Of a stretch of 64,000 bases of DNA, positions 29,734 through 37,494 are shown in pieces. Position numbers and translations under genes: made by a program. The notes below the pieces were generated by a model that saw only the letters and a list, made by a program, of their open reading frames with translations, ran no database searches and was not told the DNA's origin. Source of the stretch: Roseateles puraquae (GTDB taxonomy: Bacteria; Pseudomonadota; Gammaproteobacteria; Burkholderiales; Burkholderiaceae_C); NCBI RefSeq assembly GCF_002205845.1, contig NZ_NISI01000001.1, positions 1,364,001 through 1,428,000 on the forward strand, written 5' to 3'. Position 1 is the stretch's first letter, and each line of letters opens with the position of its first letter.

Positions 29734-30396
29734 ATGGAATTGCTTGCAGGCCTCCCCTCGCCTCGGCCCCTGAACTGGCAGGACCGGCTGATCAGCGCTT
29801 TGGACGCCGGCCTGCGCACGGTGTTCGTGCCCACCCGCGCCACCCGGCCGACACCGGCTGCGGGGATGGAGCCGCCCGAGTTGGCGGAGGCAGACCGACG
29901 CGGGGCGCAAGCGCTGATGCGTGTCAATCACGTGGGGGAAATCTGCGCTCAGGCGCTGTATCAGTCGCAGGCGCTCTTCAGCCGCAGCGACGACGCTCGC
30001 CGTCACTTTGAGGCGGCTGGCCAGGAAGAGCTTGACCATCTCGCCTGGACCGCCGAGCGCATCCAGCAGTTGGGCGGTCACACCAGCCACCTGGCGCCGC
30101 TGTGGTGGGCGGGCGCGTTTGCCTGGGGCAGCCTGGCGGGCATCGCCGGTGACAAATGGAGCTTGGGCTTCGTCGTCGAAACCGAGCGTCAGGTGGAAGC
30201 CCACCTCGCGGGCCACCTGGAGCGACTGCCGCAAACCGACACCGTCTCACGTGCCATCGTGGAACAGATGCGCCAGGAAGAAGCCGCACACGCTGACGAA
30301 GCGCTGGCCCGGGGAGCAAGTCTCCTGCCCGCGCCCATCCCGGCGCTGATGCGCACCGCGGCCAAGGTCATGACGACCGTGGCTCACCGCATCTGA
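29734..30396 (+). CDS. coq7: Coq7-type demethoxyubiquinol hydroxylase
   Basis: A di-iron monooxygenase for the last ring hydroxylation of ubiquinone, used in many beta- and alphaproteobacteria instead of the flavoprotein UbiF. The 220-residue protein has ferritin-like iron ligands in LMRVNHVGEICAQALYQ (Glu69) and EELDHLAW (Glu99, His102), followed by VETERQVEAHL and RQEEAAHADEAL in the second half. The membrane-associated helix is LWWAGAFAWGSLAGIAG. Its stop codon is immediately adjacent to the stop of the convergent osmC-like gene, with no terminator between them. Confidence 0.95.
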   Translation: MELLAGLPSPRPLNWQDRLISALDAGLRTVFVPTRATRPTPAAGMEPPELAEADRRGAQALMRVNHVGEICAQALYQSQALFSRSDDARRHFEAAGQEELDHLAWTAERIQQLGGHTSHLAPLWWAGAFAWGSLAGIAGDKWSLGFVVETERQVEAHLAGHLERLPQTDTVSRAIVEQMRQEEAAHADEALARGASLLPAPIPALMRTAAKVMTTVAHRI

Positions 30397-30828
30397 TCAG
30401 CCGTCGACGACCTCGAACGACGTCGTGATGGCCGAGGTCTTGGCCAGCATGGCCGTGGCCGAGCAGTATTTCTCGTGAGACAGGGCCACGGCGCGCTCGA
30501 CGATCTCGGGCTTGAGCGCCTTGCCGGTCACGACGAAGTGGAAATGGATGGCGGTGAAGACCTTGGGGTCGCTCGTCGCGCGCTCGGCCTTCAGGGCCAC
30601 CTTGCAGCCGCGCACGTCGTGCCGACCGCGCTTCAGGATGAGCACCACGTCATAGGCGGTGCAACCGCCGGTGCCGGCGAGCACCATCTCCATCGGGCGC
30701 GGCGCCAGATTGCGACCGCCACCGTCCGGCGCGCCGTCCATCGACACCACATGCCCGCTGCCGGTCTCGGCAACAAAGCTCATGCCACTCGGGCCCTCGG
30801 GGCCCAGCCAACTGACGGTGCATTCCAT
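30397..30828 (-). CDS. OsmC/Ohr-family protein (YhfA-like)
   Basis: A 143-residue OsmC-fold protein. OsmC and Ohr members reduce organic hydroperoxides through two cysteines; this one has Cys56 (GTGGCTAYDV) and Cys122 (SHEKYCSATAML) in the expected positions. PRPMEMVLAGTGG and the late HEKYCSA motif fit the YhfA-like subgroup. Substrate is unknown. It is convergent with coq7 and divergent from the small RNA/ilvA region. The ribosome site is weak. Confidence 0.88.
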   Translation of the reverse strand: MECTVSWLGPEGPSGMSFVAETGSGHVVSMDGAPDGGGRNLAPRPMEMVLAGTGGCTAYDVVLILKRGRHDVRGCKVALKAERATSDPKVFTAIHFHFVVTGKALKPEIVERAVALSHEKYCSATAMLAKTSAITTSFEVVDG

Positions 30829-30873
30829 GGTGAGTTTTTAGAGGCCAGGCCCCAATTCGTTCACAGAAAAATA

Positions 30874-30903
30874 TTGCGGCGCAGCATAACGCGGCGCTAC
30901 ACT
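30874..30903 (+). promoter_or_regulatory. Candidate promoter for the small RNA upstream of ilvA
   Basis: TTGCGG (30874-30879) and TACACT (30898-30903) are separated by 18 nt, placing a start near 30910. An alternative -35, TTCACA, lies at 30860-30865. The terminator 60-90 nt downstream makes a short transcript likely. Confidence 0.4.
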
Positions 30904-30909
30904 GCGAAC

Positions 30910-30996
30910 CAAGCGAAAACGTTTTCGCACCGATTGTCTCCTCCACCGCCTCCATGGTGGATTCAACCCGAGCTTGCAAAAGCTCGGGTTTTTTTT
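30910..30996 (+). ncRNA. Probable small RNA with anti-Shine-Dalgarno loop
   Basis: A non-coding segment of about 87 nt that would fold into three hairpins. First, the palindrome GCGAAAACGTTTTCGC (30913-30928). Second, TCCACC/GGTGGA (30942-30961) presenting GCCTCCAT in the loop, with a further CTCCTCC just 5' of it. Third, an 11-bp intrinsic terminator with GCAA tetraloop and eight T residues. CCTCC is complementary to the Shine-Dalgarno sequence. A promoter-like pair precedes it and no plausible reading frame is contained. The layout resembles what is reported for a betaproteobacterial toxic sRNA family with an exposed anti-SD loop. The alternative is an ilvA leader/attenuator, but no Ile/Val/Leu/Thr-rich leader peptide is seen. 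Confidence 0.6.
30965..30996 (+). terminator. Strong rho-independent terminator upstream of ilvA
   Basis: AACCCGAGCTT, loop GCAA and AAGCTCGGGTT give an 11-bp perfect stem ending in eight consecutive T. It lies 78 bp before the ilvA start on the same strand, so it ends a transcript that begins in the 30829-30960 gap. Confidence 0.92.
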
Positions 30997-31074
30997 CGCC
31001 GAAGGCAGCCAGGGCCTGGCGCTGGGGGCACTCCCCTATCATGCGGCGCCGCAACAAGACCGCATGGAGACCCG

Positions 31075-32667
31075 ATGAGCCCCGCCCGGCCGCCCTCGCC
31101 CCCGCGACGCAAGCCCGCCCGGAAGGCGACAGCCCAGGCACCGGCCATGCTCCCGCCAGGCAGCAGCTACCTCCAGCGCATCCTGAACGCCCGCGTCTAC
31201 GAAGTCGCCCGCGAGACCTCGCTGGACGCCGCTCCCAAGCTGTCCCGGCGCCTGGGCAACAAGGTCTGGCTCAAGCGCGAGGACGAGCAGGACGTCTTCA
31301 GCTTCAAGCTCCGCGGCGCCTACAACAAGATGGCCCACCTGTCGCCCGAGCAGCGTGCAGCGGGGGTCATCTGCGCGTCGGCCGGCAACCATGCGCAAGG
31401 CGTGGCCCTGTCAGCCCGCAAGCTCGGCTGTCGCGCGGTCATCGTGATGCCGGTGACGACGCCTCAGGTCAAGATTGATGCCGTCCGTGGCCATGGCGGC
31501 GAGGTCGTGCTGTTCGGTGAGAGCTTCACGGACGCCTTCGGCCATGCCAAGGAACTGGAGCGCGACCAGGGCCTGACCTTCGTCCACCCCTTCGACGACC
31601 CGGACGTCATTGCCGGCCAGGGCACCATCGCCATGGAGCTGCTGCGCCAGCACCCAGGCCCCATCGACGCCATCTTCGTGGCCATCGGCGGCGGCGGCCT
31701 GATCTCGGGCGTGGCGGCCTACGTCAAGGCGCTGCGCCCGGAGATCAAGGTCATTGGCGTGCAGACCACCGATTCCGACGCCATGCTGCGCTCGGTGAAG
31801 GCGGGCAAGCGCGTCACGCTCAATGATGTGGGCCTGTTCGCCGATGGCACGGCCGTCAAGCTGGTCGGGGAGGAGACCTTCCGCATCACCCGCGAGTTGG
31901 TGGACGACTTCATCGTGGTCGACACCGACGCCGTGTGCGCCGCGATCAAAGACGTGTTCGAGGACACCCGCTCCATCCTGGAGCCCTCCGGCGCCATGAG
32001 CGTCGCAGCCGCCAAGCAGTATGTCGCCCGGACCGGCGCCAAGGGCCAGTCGCTGGTCGCGATCACGTGCGGCGCGAACATGAATTTCGACCGGCTGCGC
32101 TTCGTGGCCGAGCGGGCCGAGGTGGGCGAACAGCGCGAAGCCCTGTTCGCGGTGACCATCCCGGAGGCGCGAGGCAGCTTCAAGCGCTTCTGCGAGCTGC
32201 TCGGCCCGCGCAGCGTGACCGAGTTCAACTACCGCATCGCCGACGACAAGGTGGCCCACATCTTCGTCGGTGTGGCCATCTCCAAGCCGGACGAGGCCGC
32301 CAAGCTCGCCCGCACCTTCACCAAGGCGGGCTTCCAGACGCTGGACCTGACCAACGACGACCTGGCCAAGGAGCACATCCGCCACATGGTCGGGGGGCGC
32401 AGCGACCTGGCGCGCAACGAGCGCCTGTACCGCTTCGTCTTCCCAGAGCGCCCCGGCGCGCTGATGCGCTTTCTGTCGAGCATGCACCCGGACTGGAACA
32501 TCAGCCTGTTCCACTACCGCAACCAGGGCGCTGACTATGGCCGCATCCTGGTCGGCATCCAGGTTCCCAAGGGTGATGCGGGGGCGTTGCGCGATTTTCT
32601 GGACGGCCTCAACTATCCGTACGAAGACGAGTCCCACAATCCGGTCTATCGCTTGTTCCTCGGTTGA
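31075..32667 (+). CDS. ilvA: Threonine ammonia-lyase, biosynthetic (IlvA)
   Basis: A PLP enzyme converting threonine to 2-oxobutyrate, the first step to isoleucine. The 530-residue protein has PLP Lys78 in FSFKLRGAY, the substrate loop ASAGNHAQG and the phosphate loop GGGGLISG. Two C-terminal ACT-like regulatory domains follow (ALFAVTIPEARGSFKRFC; LYRFVFPERPGALMRFL), which mark the long feedback-controlled form. The ATG at 31075 has GGAG 5 nt upstream but gives a basic, Pro-rich extension of about 24 residues; Met25 (31147) is an alternative start. A strong terminator and probable sRNA lie just upstream. The CobT-like gene follows after 33 bp. Confidence 0.95.
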   Translation: MSPARPPSPPRRKPARKATAQAPAMLPPGSSYLQRILNARVYEVARETSLDAAPKLSRRLGNKVWLKREDEQDVFSFKLRGAYNKMAHLSPEQRAAGVICASAGNHAQGVALSARKLGCRAVIVMPVTTPQVKIDAVRGHGGEVVLFGESFTDAFGHAKELERDQGLTFVHPFDDPDVIAGQGTIAMELLRQHPGPIDAIFVAIGGGGLISGVAAYVKALRPEIKVIGVQTTDSDAMLRSVKAGKRVTLNDVGLFADGTAVKLVGEETFRITRELVDDFIVVDTDAVCAAIKDVFEDTRSILEPSGAMSVAAAKQYVARTGAKGQSLVAITCGANMNFDRLRFVAERAEVGEQREALFAVTIPEARGSFKRFCELLGPRSVTEFNYRIADDKVAHIFVGVAISKPDEAAKLARTFTKAGFQTLDLTNDDLAKEHIRHMVGGRSDLARNERLYRFVFPERPGALMRFLSSMHPDWNISLFHYRNQGADYGRILVGIQVPKGDAGALRDFLDGLNYPYEDESHNPVYRLFLG

Positions 32668-32700
32668 GTTGAAATCCGGGGGTTTGCCACCCTTCGCACC

Positions 32701-33774
32701 ATGACCGTTGCCCAACAGTCGCTGATTTCCCCGACCGCCAACCCGGAACTCGAACGCGCCCTGCGTGACCGCGTGGACCGCCGCTCGGCGATCGCGGGCG
32801 GGCTGGGCGAGTTGGAGCCGCTGGCGGTGCGGCTGGGCCTGGTGCAGAACAGCCTCACGCCACGCTTTCGCGACCCGGTGCTGGCTCTGTTCGCGGCCGA
32901 CCACGGCATCGTGGTCGACGGCGTCGGGGCGCAATGGGGCCGGGCGACCAAGGATCAGGTGCAGATGGCGCTGCATGCCCAACTGCCGGTTTCGGTCTTC
33001 GCGCGACTGCAAGGCCTGCACCTGACGGTGGTGGACTGTGGCGTGGCAGACAACCTGCCGCCCCATGCCCGCCTGCTGGCTCGCAAGGTGGCGCATGGGA
33101 CACGCAATGCCCGCACCGGCCACGCCATGAGCCTGGACCAGGCCCACGCCGGCGTCCGGGTCGGCATGGAGATCGCCGACAACCTGCCCGGCAATGTGCT
33201 GGCCTGCGCGTCCATGGGCCAGGGCTCGGCTGAATGCGCGGCGCTCGTGCTGTCGCGGCTGTCAGACCAGCCGGTGCGGGACTTCGTCGTCTCCGGCCCG
33301 ACGATGCGCCAGGACGACCTCACCCACCTGCTCGACGTGCTGCACGGCGCGCTGGCCCGCCATCGCGACGCCAAGGAGCCGATGGACGTGCTCGCGGCTT
33401 TCGGCGGCTATGAACTGGCGGTGATGGTCGGCGCCATGCTGGTGGCCGCGAGCAAGCGCAGCCTCATCATCATCGACGGCATTGCCGCCTGCGCGGCGCT
33501 CAAGCTGGCCTCGCTCATCTGCGCGCCGGTGACGGACTACGCCGTGTTCTGCCGCAGCCATGTGCACCGCGGCCTGGACGAAGCGCTGGCGCTCTTCCAT
33601 GCCTCCGCCCTGCTCGAGTTGGGCATGGACAGCGCCGACGGCACGGGTGCGGCACTTGCCTGGCCCATGATCCGCGCGGCCGGCGCCATGCTGACCGATC
33701 TGCACGAAGTGGCCGAAGCCCGCGTGGCGGTGCGGCCAGCGCCCGGCATCAACATTCCCACGCTGGGCGCCTGA
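32701..33774 (+). CDS. Divergent CobT-like phosphoribosyltransferase
   Basis: A 357-residue member of the CobT family (nicotinate mononucleotide:5,6-dimethylbenzimidazole phosphoribosyltransferase, lower-ligand activation in cobalamin synthesis). Family features seen are VLALFAADHGIVVDGV near the N-terminus, DVLAAFGGYELAVMVGAMLVAA and IIDGIAACAALKLA in the middle, and the C-terminal DGTGAALAWPMIRAA. In genuine CobT this last motif is GEGTGAAL with a catalytic Glu (317 in Salmonella); here it is Asp313. The usual GIGNTT motif reads MGQGSAECA. No other cobalamin gene is nearby. It may be a CobT with altered chemistry or a non-B12 paralogue. It follows ilvA by 33 bp. Confidence 0.78.
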   Translation: MTVAQQSLISPTANPELERALRDRVDRRSAIAGGLGELEPLAVRLGLVQNSLTPRFRDPVLALFAADHGIVVDGVGAQWGRATKDQVQMALHAQLPVSVFARLQGLHLTVVDCGVADNLPPHARLLARKVAHGTRNARTGHAMSLDQAHAGVRVGMEIADNLPGNVLACASMGQGSAECAALVLSRLSDQPVRDFVVSGPTMRQDDLTHLLDVLHGALARHRDAKEPMDVLAAFGGYELAVMVGAMLVAASKRSLIIIDGIAACAALKLASLICAPVTDYAVFCRSHVHRGLDEALALFHASALLELGMDSADGTGAALAWPMIRAAGAMLTDLHEVAEARVAVRPAPGINIPTLGA

Positions 33775-33789
33775 GCGGCGCCAGGTGGC

Positions 33790-34434
33790 CTATTGGGTCG
33801 CGGTCTCCTGCCGCGCCGGTGGGCCATTGACCTGCGGCGCCGCCGGATTCGGGTTGGCGGGCTGGGCCTGTGGCATGGGGATGGGGGTCAGCCCCGCGGC
33901 CGGCGGCGTGGCGCGCAGCGGCACACCGGCCGCGCCTGCATTCGGATTGCCGCCGAGCACAACATTAGACGGTTGAGCCGGTGGCAACGATCCGGTGGCA
34001 GGCGCTGCCGGCGGGCTGATCTGCAGCACCTGCACCGCACTCTGGCCGGCCAGGCCAAGGCTCGCGCTGCGGGCGTCGACCCGCAACAGGCACAGGTCGC
34101 CGTCGACGATGGCTCCGACACGCACCGTGCGCGCCACGCCGTCGACTTCAATCAGAGCCACACCCTCGCCGGCCTCGGCCGCCTTGGCGCTCTTCGGGGC
34201 CACGACACCGATCAGGCGAAGCCGGGTGGAAGCCGCGACCTCGGGTTCCGCAGTCGCCTCCTGAGGCGTCACGCCCAGCAGCCGACTCAGGTCAACCGCG
34301 CCGCTGCGCCCCTCGCCGGCCGGCGTGACCGACGACGGCATGGGCAGCGGACGGGCGAACAATTGCAGGCCCCAGTAGGCCACCGAGCCGCCGAGCAGCA
34401 GCCACACCGAAAACGCCATGAATCGAGCAAGCAT
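33790..34434 (-). CDS. gspC: Type II secretion protein GspC (short form)
   Basis: The inner-membrane clamp between the T2SS platform and the secretin. The 214-residue protein has a short cytoplasmic start, a transmembrane helix (MAFSVWLLLGGSVAYWGLQL) and the homology region (ASTRLRLIGVVAPKSAKA; VALIEVDGVARTVRVGAIVD; LCLLRVDARSASLG). The C-terminal third is a Pro/Ala/Gln/Asn-rich tail instead of the PDZ or coiled-coil domain of classical GspC. It is oriented opposite to the rest of the gsp operon, with 54 bp between its start and that of gspG. Confidence 0.88.
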   Translation of the reverse strand: MLARFMAFSVWLLLGGSVAYWGLQLFARPLPMPSSVTPAGEGRSGAVDLSRLLGVTPQEATAEPEVAASTRLRLIGVVAPKSAKAAEAGEGVALIEVDGVARTVRVGAIVDGDLCLLRVDARSASLGLAGQSAVQVLQISPPAAPATGSLPPAQPSNVVLGGNPNAGAAGVPLRATPPAAGLTPIPMPQAQPANPNPAAPQVNGPPARQETATQ

Positions 34435-34488
34435 CGCCCCATTATGATGGCCCGGTCATCGCAGCTCCGTGCTCCCACGCTCCCCGAC

Positions 34489-34911
34489 ATGCGCCGTTTC
34501 CATCCCGCCCGCGGCTTCACGCTGATCGAACTGCTCGTCGTGCTCGTCATCATTGGCGTGCTGGCCGCCCTGGTCGTGCCCAATGTGCTTGACCGCGCGG
34601 AAGACGCGCGCGTCACCGCAGCCCGCACCGACGTGAACAACCTGATGCAGGCGCTGAAGATGTACAAGCTGGACAACCAGCGCTACCCCAGCGGCGAGCA
34701 AGGCCTCGACGCCCTGGTGCACAAGCCCACCACCGGCACGCCGCCGCCCAACTGGAAGCCCTATCTCGAGAAGCTCCCCAACGACCCCTGGGGCCACCCC
34801 TATCAGTACGCCAACCCTGGTGTGAAGGGCGAGGTCGATGTCTACAGCTTTGGCGCCGACGGCCGTCCCGGCGGCGAGGGCCGTGACGCCGACATCGGCT
34901 CCTGGCAGTAA
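34489..34911 (+). CDS. gspG: Type II secretion major pseudopilin GspG
   Basis: The major pseudopilin that polymerises into the T2SS piston. The 140-residue protein has leader MRRFHPARG then FTLIELLVVLVIIGVLAAL with Glu5. GspG-specific text follows: VPNVLDRAEDARVTAARTDV, LKMYKLDNQRYPSGEQGLDA, and the calcium-site tail PYQYANPGVKGEVDVYSFGA. The ATG at 34489 gives a normal leader; an ATG at 34444-34449 would lengthen it. It is the first gene of gspGHIJKLMNDEF. Confidence 0.95.
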   Translation: MRRFHPARGFTLIELLVVLVIIGVLAALVVPNVLDRAEDARVTAARTDVNNLMQALKMYKLDNQRYPSGEQGLDALVHKPTTGTPPPNWKPYLEKLPNDPWGHPYQYANPGVKGEVDVYSFGADGRPGGEGRDADIGSWQ

Positions 34912-35383
34912 GGCGCCGCGTCTGGCCTGCAGCGCTGTTCGCCGCTCGGCGGGCTTCACGCTGATCGAGCTGCTGGTCGTCGTGGCGCTGATTGCGATCA
35001 GCAGCGCGACGATCATGCTGGCGCTGCGGGACCCGGCTGAGCTGCAGTTGCAGCGTGAGGCGCAGCGCCTGGCCGCGCTGCTCGAAGCGGCGCGCGCCGA
35101 AAGCCGCGCGTCCGGGCTGACCGTGCGCTGGATTCCCAAGGGGCTCAAAGGCGGTGACGACTTCCGCTTCGAGGGGCTCCCGCGCACGCTGCAACTGCCC
35201 ACGCGCTGGCTGGGCGAGCCCGTGGCCGTGCAGATCGCCGACGCCACTGCGGCCAACCCCGGTCTGGTGCTCGGCCCCGAACCCATCATCCCGGCGCAAC
35301 GGCTCAGGCTGCAACTCGGCAGCCAGCAGCTGACCCTGGGCACCGACGGCCTGGGTGCCTTCGAGATCGTGGGCAATCCATGA
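34883..35383 (+). CDS. gspH: Type II secretion minor pseudopilin GspH
   Basis: A minor pseudopilin: RRSAG then FTLIELLVVVALIAISSATI with Glu5, followed by RDPAELQLQREAQRLAALLE and AARAESRASG, typical of GspH. Start choice is uncertain. GTG at 34883 gives a 23-residue leader with a purine-rich GGCGAGG before it; an ATG at 34838 would give 181 residues and a 38-residue leader. Either start overlaps the end of gspG in another frame. It overlaps gspI by 4 nt. Confidence 0.87.
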   Translation: MTPTSAPGSKAPRLACSAVRRSAGFTLIELLVVVALIAISSATIMLALRDPAELQLQREAQRLAALLEAARAESRASGLTVRWIPKGLKGGDDFRFEGLPRTLQLPTRWLGEPVAVQIADATAANPGLVLGPEPIIPAQRLRLQLGSQQLTLGTDGLGAFEIVGNP

Positions 35384-35751
35384 AACTGGCGCGCGGCTTC
35401 ACGCTCATCGAGGTGCTGGTGGCGCTTGTCATCGTGGCCATCGCGCTGGGCGCCGGCATCAAGGCTGCCGGGGCTCTGGGCAACAACGCCGAGCGCCTGG
35501 CCCAGGTGAGCGCCGCGCAATGGTGCGCCGAGAACCTGCTGACCGAACTGCGCCTGAACCAGCAGTCTCAGAACCAATTCCCCGACATCGGCGAGTCACC
35601 CTTCAGCTGCGAGCAGTTGGGGCGCAGCTATGTGGGCACGCTCAAGGTCAGCCCGACGCCCAACCCCAACTTCCGGCGCATCGACGCTGCCGTGGCGGAC
35701 GACCAGGGCGTGCCCTTGCTGAGCCTGTCGACCATCATGGGCAAGTTCTGA
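35380..35751 (+). CDS. gspI: Type II secretion minor pseudopilin GspI
   Basis: A 123-residue pseudopilin with a very short leader MKLARG, then FTLIEVLVALVIVAIALGAG. WCAENLLTELRL is a GspI signature. It forms the tip complex with GspJ and GspK. It overlaps gspH by 4 nt (ATGA) and gspJ by 1 nt (TGATG). Confidence 0.93.
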   Translation: MKLARGFTLIEVLVALVIVAIALGAGIKAAGALGNNAERLAQVSAAQWCAENLLTELRLNQQSQNQFPDIGESPFSCEQLGRSYVGTLKVSPTPNPNFRRIDAAVADDQGVPLLSLSTIMGKF

Positions 35752-36386
35752 TGCGCCGCCCTGCCCTACGCCGCGGCAGCGCGGGCTTCACGCTGGTCGA
35801 AGTGCTGGTGGCCCTGGTCGTGATGGCCACGATGGCCGCCATGGCCTGGCGCGGCATCGACGCGCTGGTGCGCAGCCGCGAGACCGCGCAAGGCCACCTG
35901 GCCCAGACCGCCCGGCTGCAGACCGTCATGGCGCAATGGGAAGTGGACCTGCGCGCCCTGCAGGACAGCCACAGCCCCGTGCAACCCCTGGCCTTCGATG
36001 GCGGCAACCTGGTGCTGACGCGACAAGGCAACGGCGGCCTGCAGGTGGTGGTGTGGAGCCTGCGCGAGGGCAGCCTGTGGCGCTGGGAAAGTCCCGCGGT
36101 GCGCGTCGTCGAAGACCTGGAAGACCAGCGCCAGCGCGGCCTGCAGCAACTGGCGCAGCGCAATCCTTCGCTGCGCGCCTTCGACGGCGTGGCCAGTTGG
36201 CAGTTCTACTGCTACTGGGGCAATGCCTGGAGCAACTGCCAGTCCACCGGCACCACGACCAGCAATGCCGGGCCGGTCAAGACCACCAACCCCACGCCCG
36301 CGGGCCTGCGCATCGCGATGCAGTTCGCCGAAGGCAGCGGCCTGAGCGGCACCCTGACGCGCGAGCTGGAGGTGACCGTCCGATGA
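35751..36386 (+). CDS. gspJ: Type II secretion minor pseudopilin GspJ
   Basis: A 211-residue pseudopilin: leader ending GSAG, then FTLVEVLVALVVMATMAAM and AWRGIDALVRSRE, with a GspJ-type globular part (PSLRAFDGVASWQFYCYWGN). The ATG at 35751 shares one base with the gspI stop and the gene ends in an ATGA overlap with gspK. Confidence 0.92.
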   Translation: MRRPALRRGSAGFTLVEVLVALVVMATMAAMAWRGIDALVRSRETAQGHLAQTARLQTVMAQWEVDLRALQDSHSPVQPLAFDGGNLVLTRQGNGGLQVVVWSLREGSLWRWESPAVRVVEDLEDQRQRGLQQLAQRNPSLRAFDGVASWQFYCYWGNAWSNCQSTGTTTSNAGPVKTTNPTPAGLRIAMQFAEGSGLSGTLTRELEVTVR

Positions 36387-37390
36387 GATGCCGCCCGGTC
36401 GCCCTGACGAGCAGCAGGCCAACGCAGCGAGGCGCCGCCCTGCTGACCGCGATGATCATCGTCACCCTCATCGCCAGTCTCGCAGCGGGCATGGTCTGGC
36501 AGCAGTACCGCGCGGTGCAGATCGAGGCCGCCGATCGCGCGCGGGCCCAGAGCGCATGGATCCTGCAGGGCGCGCTCGACTGGGCCCGCCTCATCCTGCA
36601 GGAAGACGCCAAACAAAACCGCAACAAGCCGGTCGACCACCTCGGCGAGCCCTGGGCGGTGCCGCTGGCCGAGGCACGGCTGTCGACCTTCCTGGCCGCC
36701 GACAAGAACTCGGCCTCGGACGATGAGGGCCCGGAGGCCTTTCTGTCGGGCAGCATCGAAGACGCCCAGAGCCGCTACAACCTGCGCGCCCTGCTCGGCG
36801 GCAGCACCGTGCCGCCGCTGGAGCAGCGGGTGCTGGAGCGGCTGTGCAGCCAGGTCAATGCGCCGCCCGGCACTGCGGCCGTGATCATTGCCGGCATGCG
36901 CGCGGCCTTCCCGAGTGCCGCCAGCGGGGCCAGTGCGCCCGCCGCCAGCGCCAGCGAGACCGGCCCGCTGCAACCCGCGGGGCTGGACCAGCTGAGTTGG
37001 TTCGGCCTGGATGCGGACACCATCAAGCGCCTGCAGCCCTACTTGGTGCTGCTCCCGAAGGCCACGCCGGTCAACCTGAACACGGCCCCGCGCGAGGTCA
37101 TCGCGGCCCTGTTCGATGGCGTGGACCTCGCCACCGCCGAGCGCATGGTGCAGGGGCGCAAGGCCAAGCCGCTGAACGACATCGCCAACGACGCGGCCGC
37201 CTACCTGTCAGCCGATGCCCTGGCGCAGGCCACGGCCGCGCGGGCTGCGGTGACCTCGTCCTATTTCATCGTCACGGGCCGACTGCGGCTGGAAGAACGC
37301 CAGCTCGAGCAACGTTCTCTCATCGAACGCCAGAACCTCAACATGGTGGTGCTGGCCCGCGAACGCATCAATCAGCTGCTGGATCGGTGA
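36383..37390 (+). CDS. gspK: Type II secretion tip pseudopilin GspK
   Basis: A 335-residue protein. The leader ends in QRG, followed by AALLTAMIIVTLIASLAAGM. As in other GspK proteins there is no Glu at position 5 (Thr instead), consistent with the tip position. The large alpha domain contains SGSIEDAQSRYNLRALL, and the later helix-hairpin region VNLNTAPREVIAALFDG is diagnostic. It overlaps gspJ by 4 nt. A 104-bp gap then separates it from gspL, the only real gap in the operon before gspD. Confidence 0.94.
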   Translation: MRCRPVALTSSRPTQRGAALLTAMIIVTLIASLAAGMVWQQYRAVQIEAADRARAQSAWILQGALDWARLILQEDAKQNRNKPVDHLGEPWAVPLAEARLSTFLAADKNSASDDEGPEAFLSGSIEDAQSRYNLRALLGGSTVPPLEQRVLERLCSQVNAPPGTAAVIIAGMRAAFPSAASGASAPAASASETGPLQPAGLDQLSWFGLDADTIKRLQPYLVLLPKATPVNLNTAPREVIAALFDGVDLATAERMVQGRKAKPLNDIANDAAAYLSADALAQATAARAAVTSSYFIVTGRLRLEERQLEQRSLIERQNLNMVVLARERINQLLDR

Positions 37391-37494
37391 TGCCCCGAAG
37401 TCGACACCGGCTACACCTGTTCACCGTGCATGCGCCCCCGGCGCCGGCAACCTCACGCCCCCCTCCTAGAATGCGCCGCGCCTTCTGAGCCCCT

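Noticed and set aside
30954-31478. A plus-strand frame starting ATGGTGGATTC that runs through the terminator upstream of ilvA
   Set aside because: It crosses a strong terminator and then runs in the wrong frame through ilvA. It has no Ile/Val/Leu/Thr run, so it is not a leader peptide.
37391-37494. Internal promoter in the gspK-gspL gap
   Set aside because: TAGAAT is present at 37467-37472 but no -35-like hexamer lies at a proper distance, so it is not listed as a promoter.
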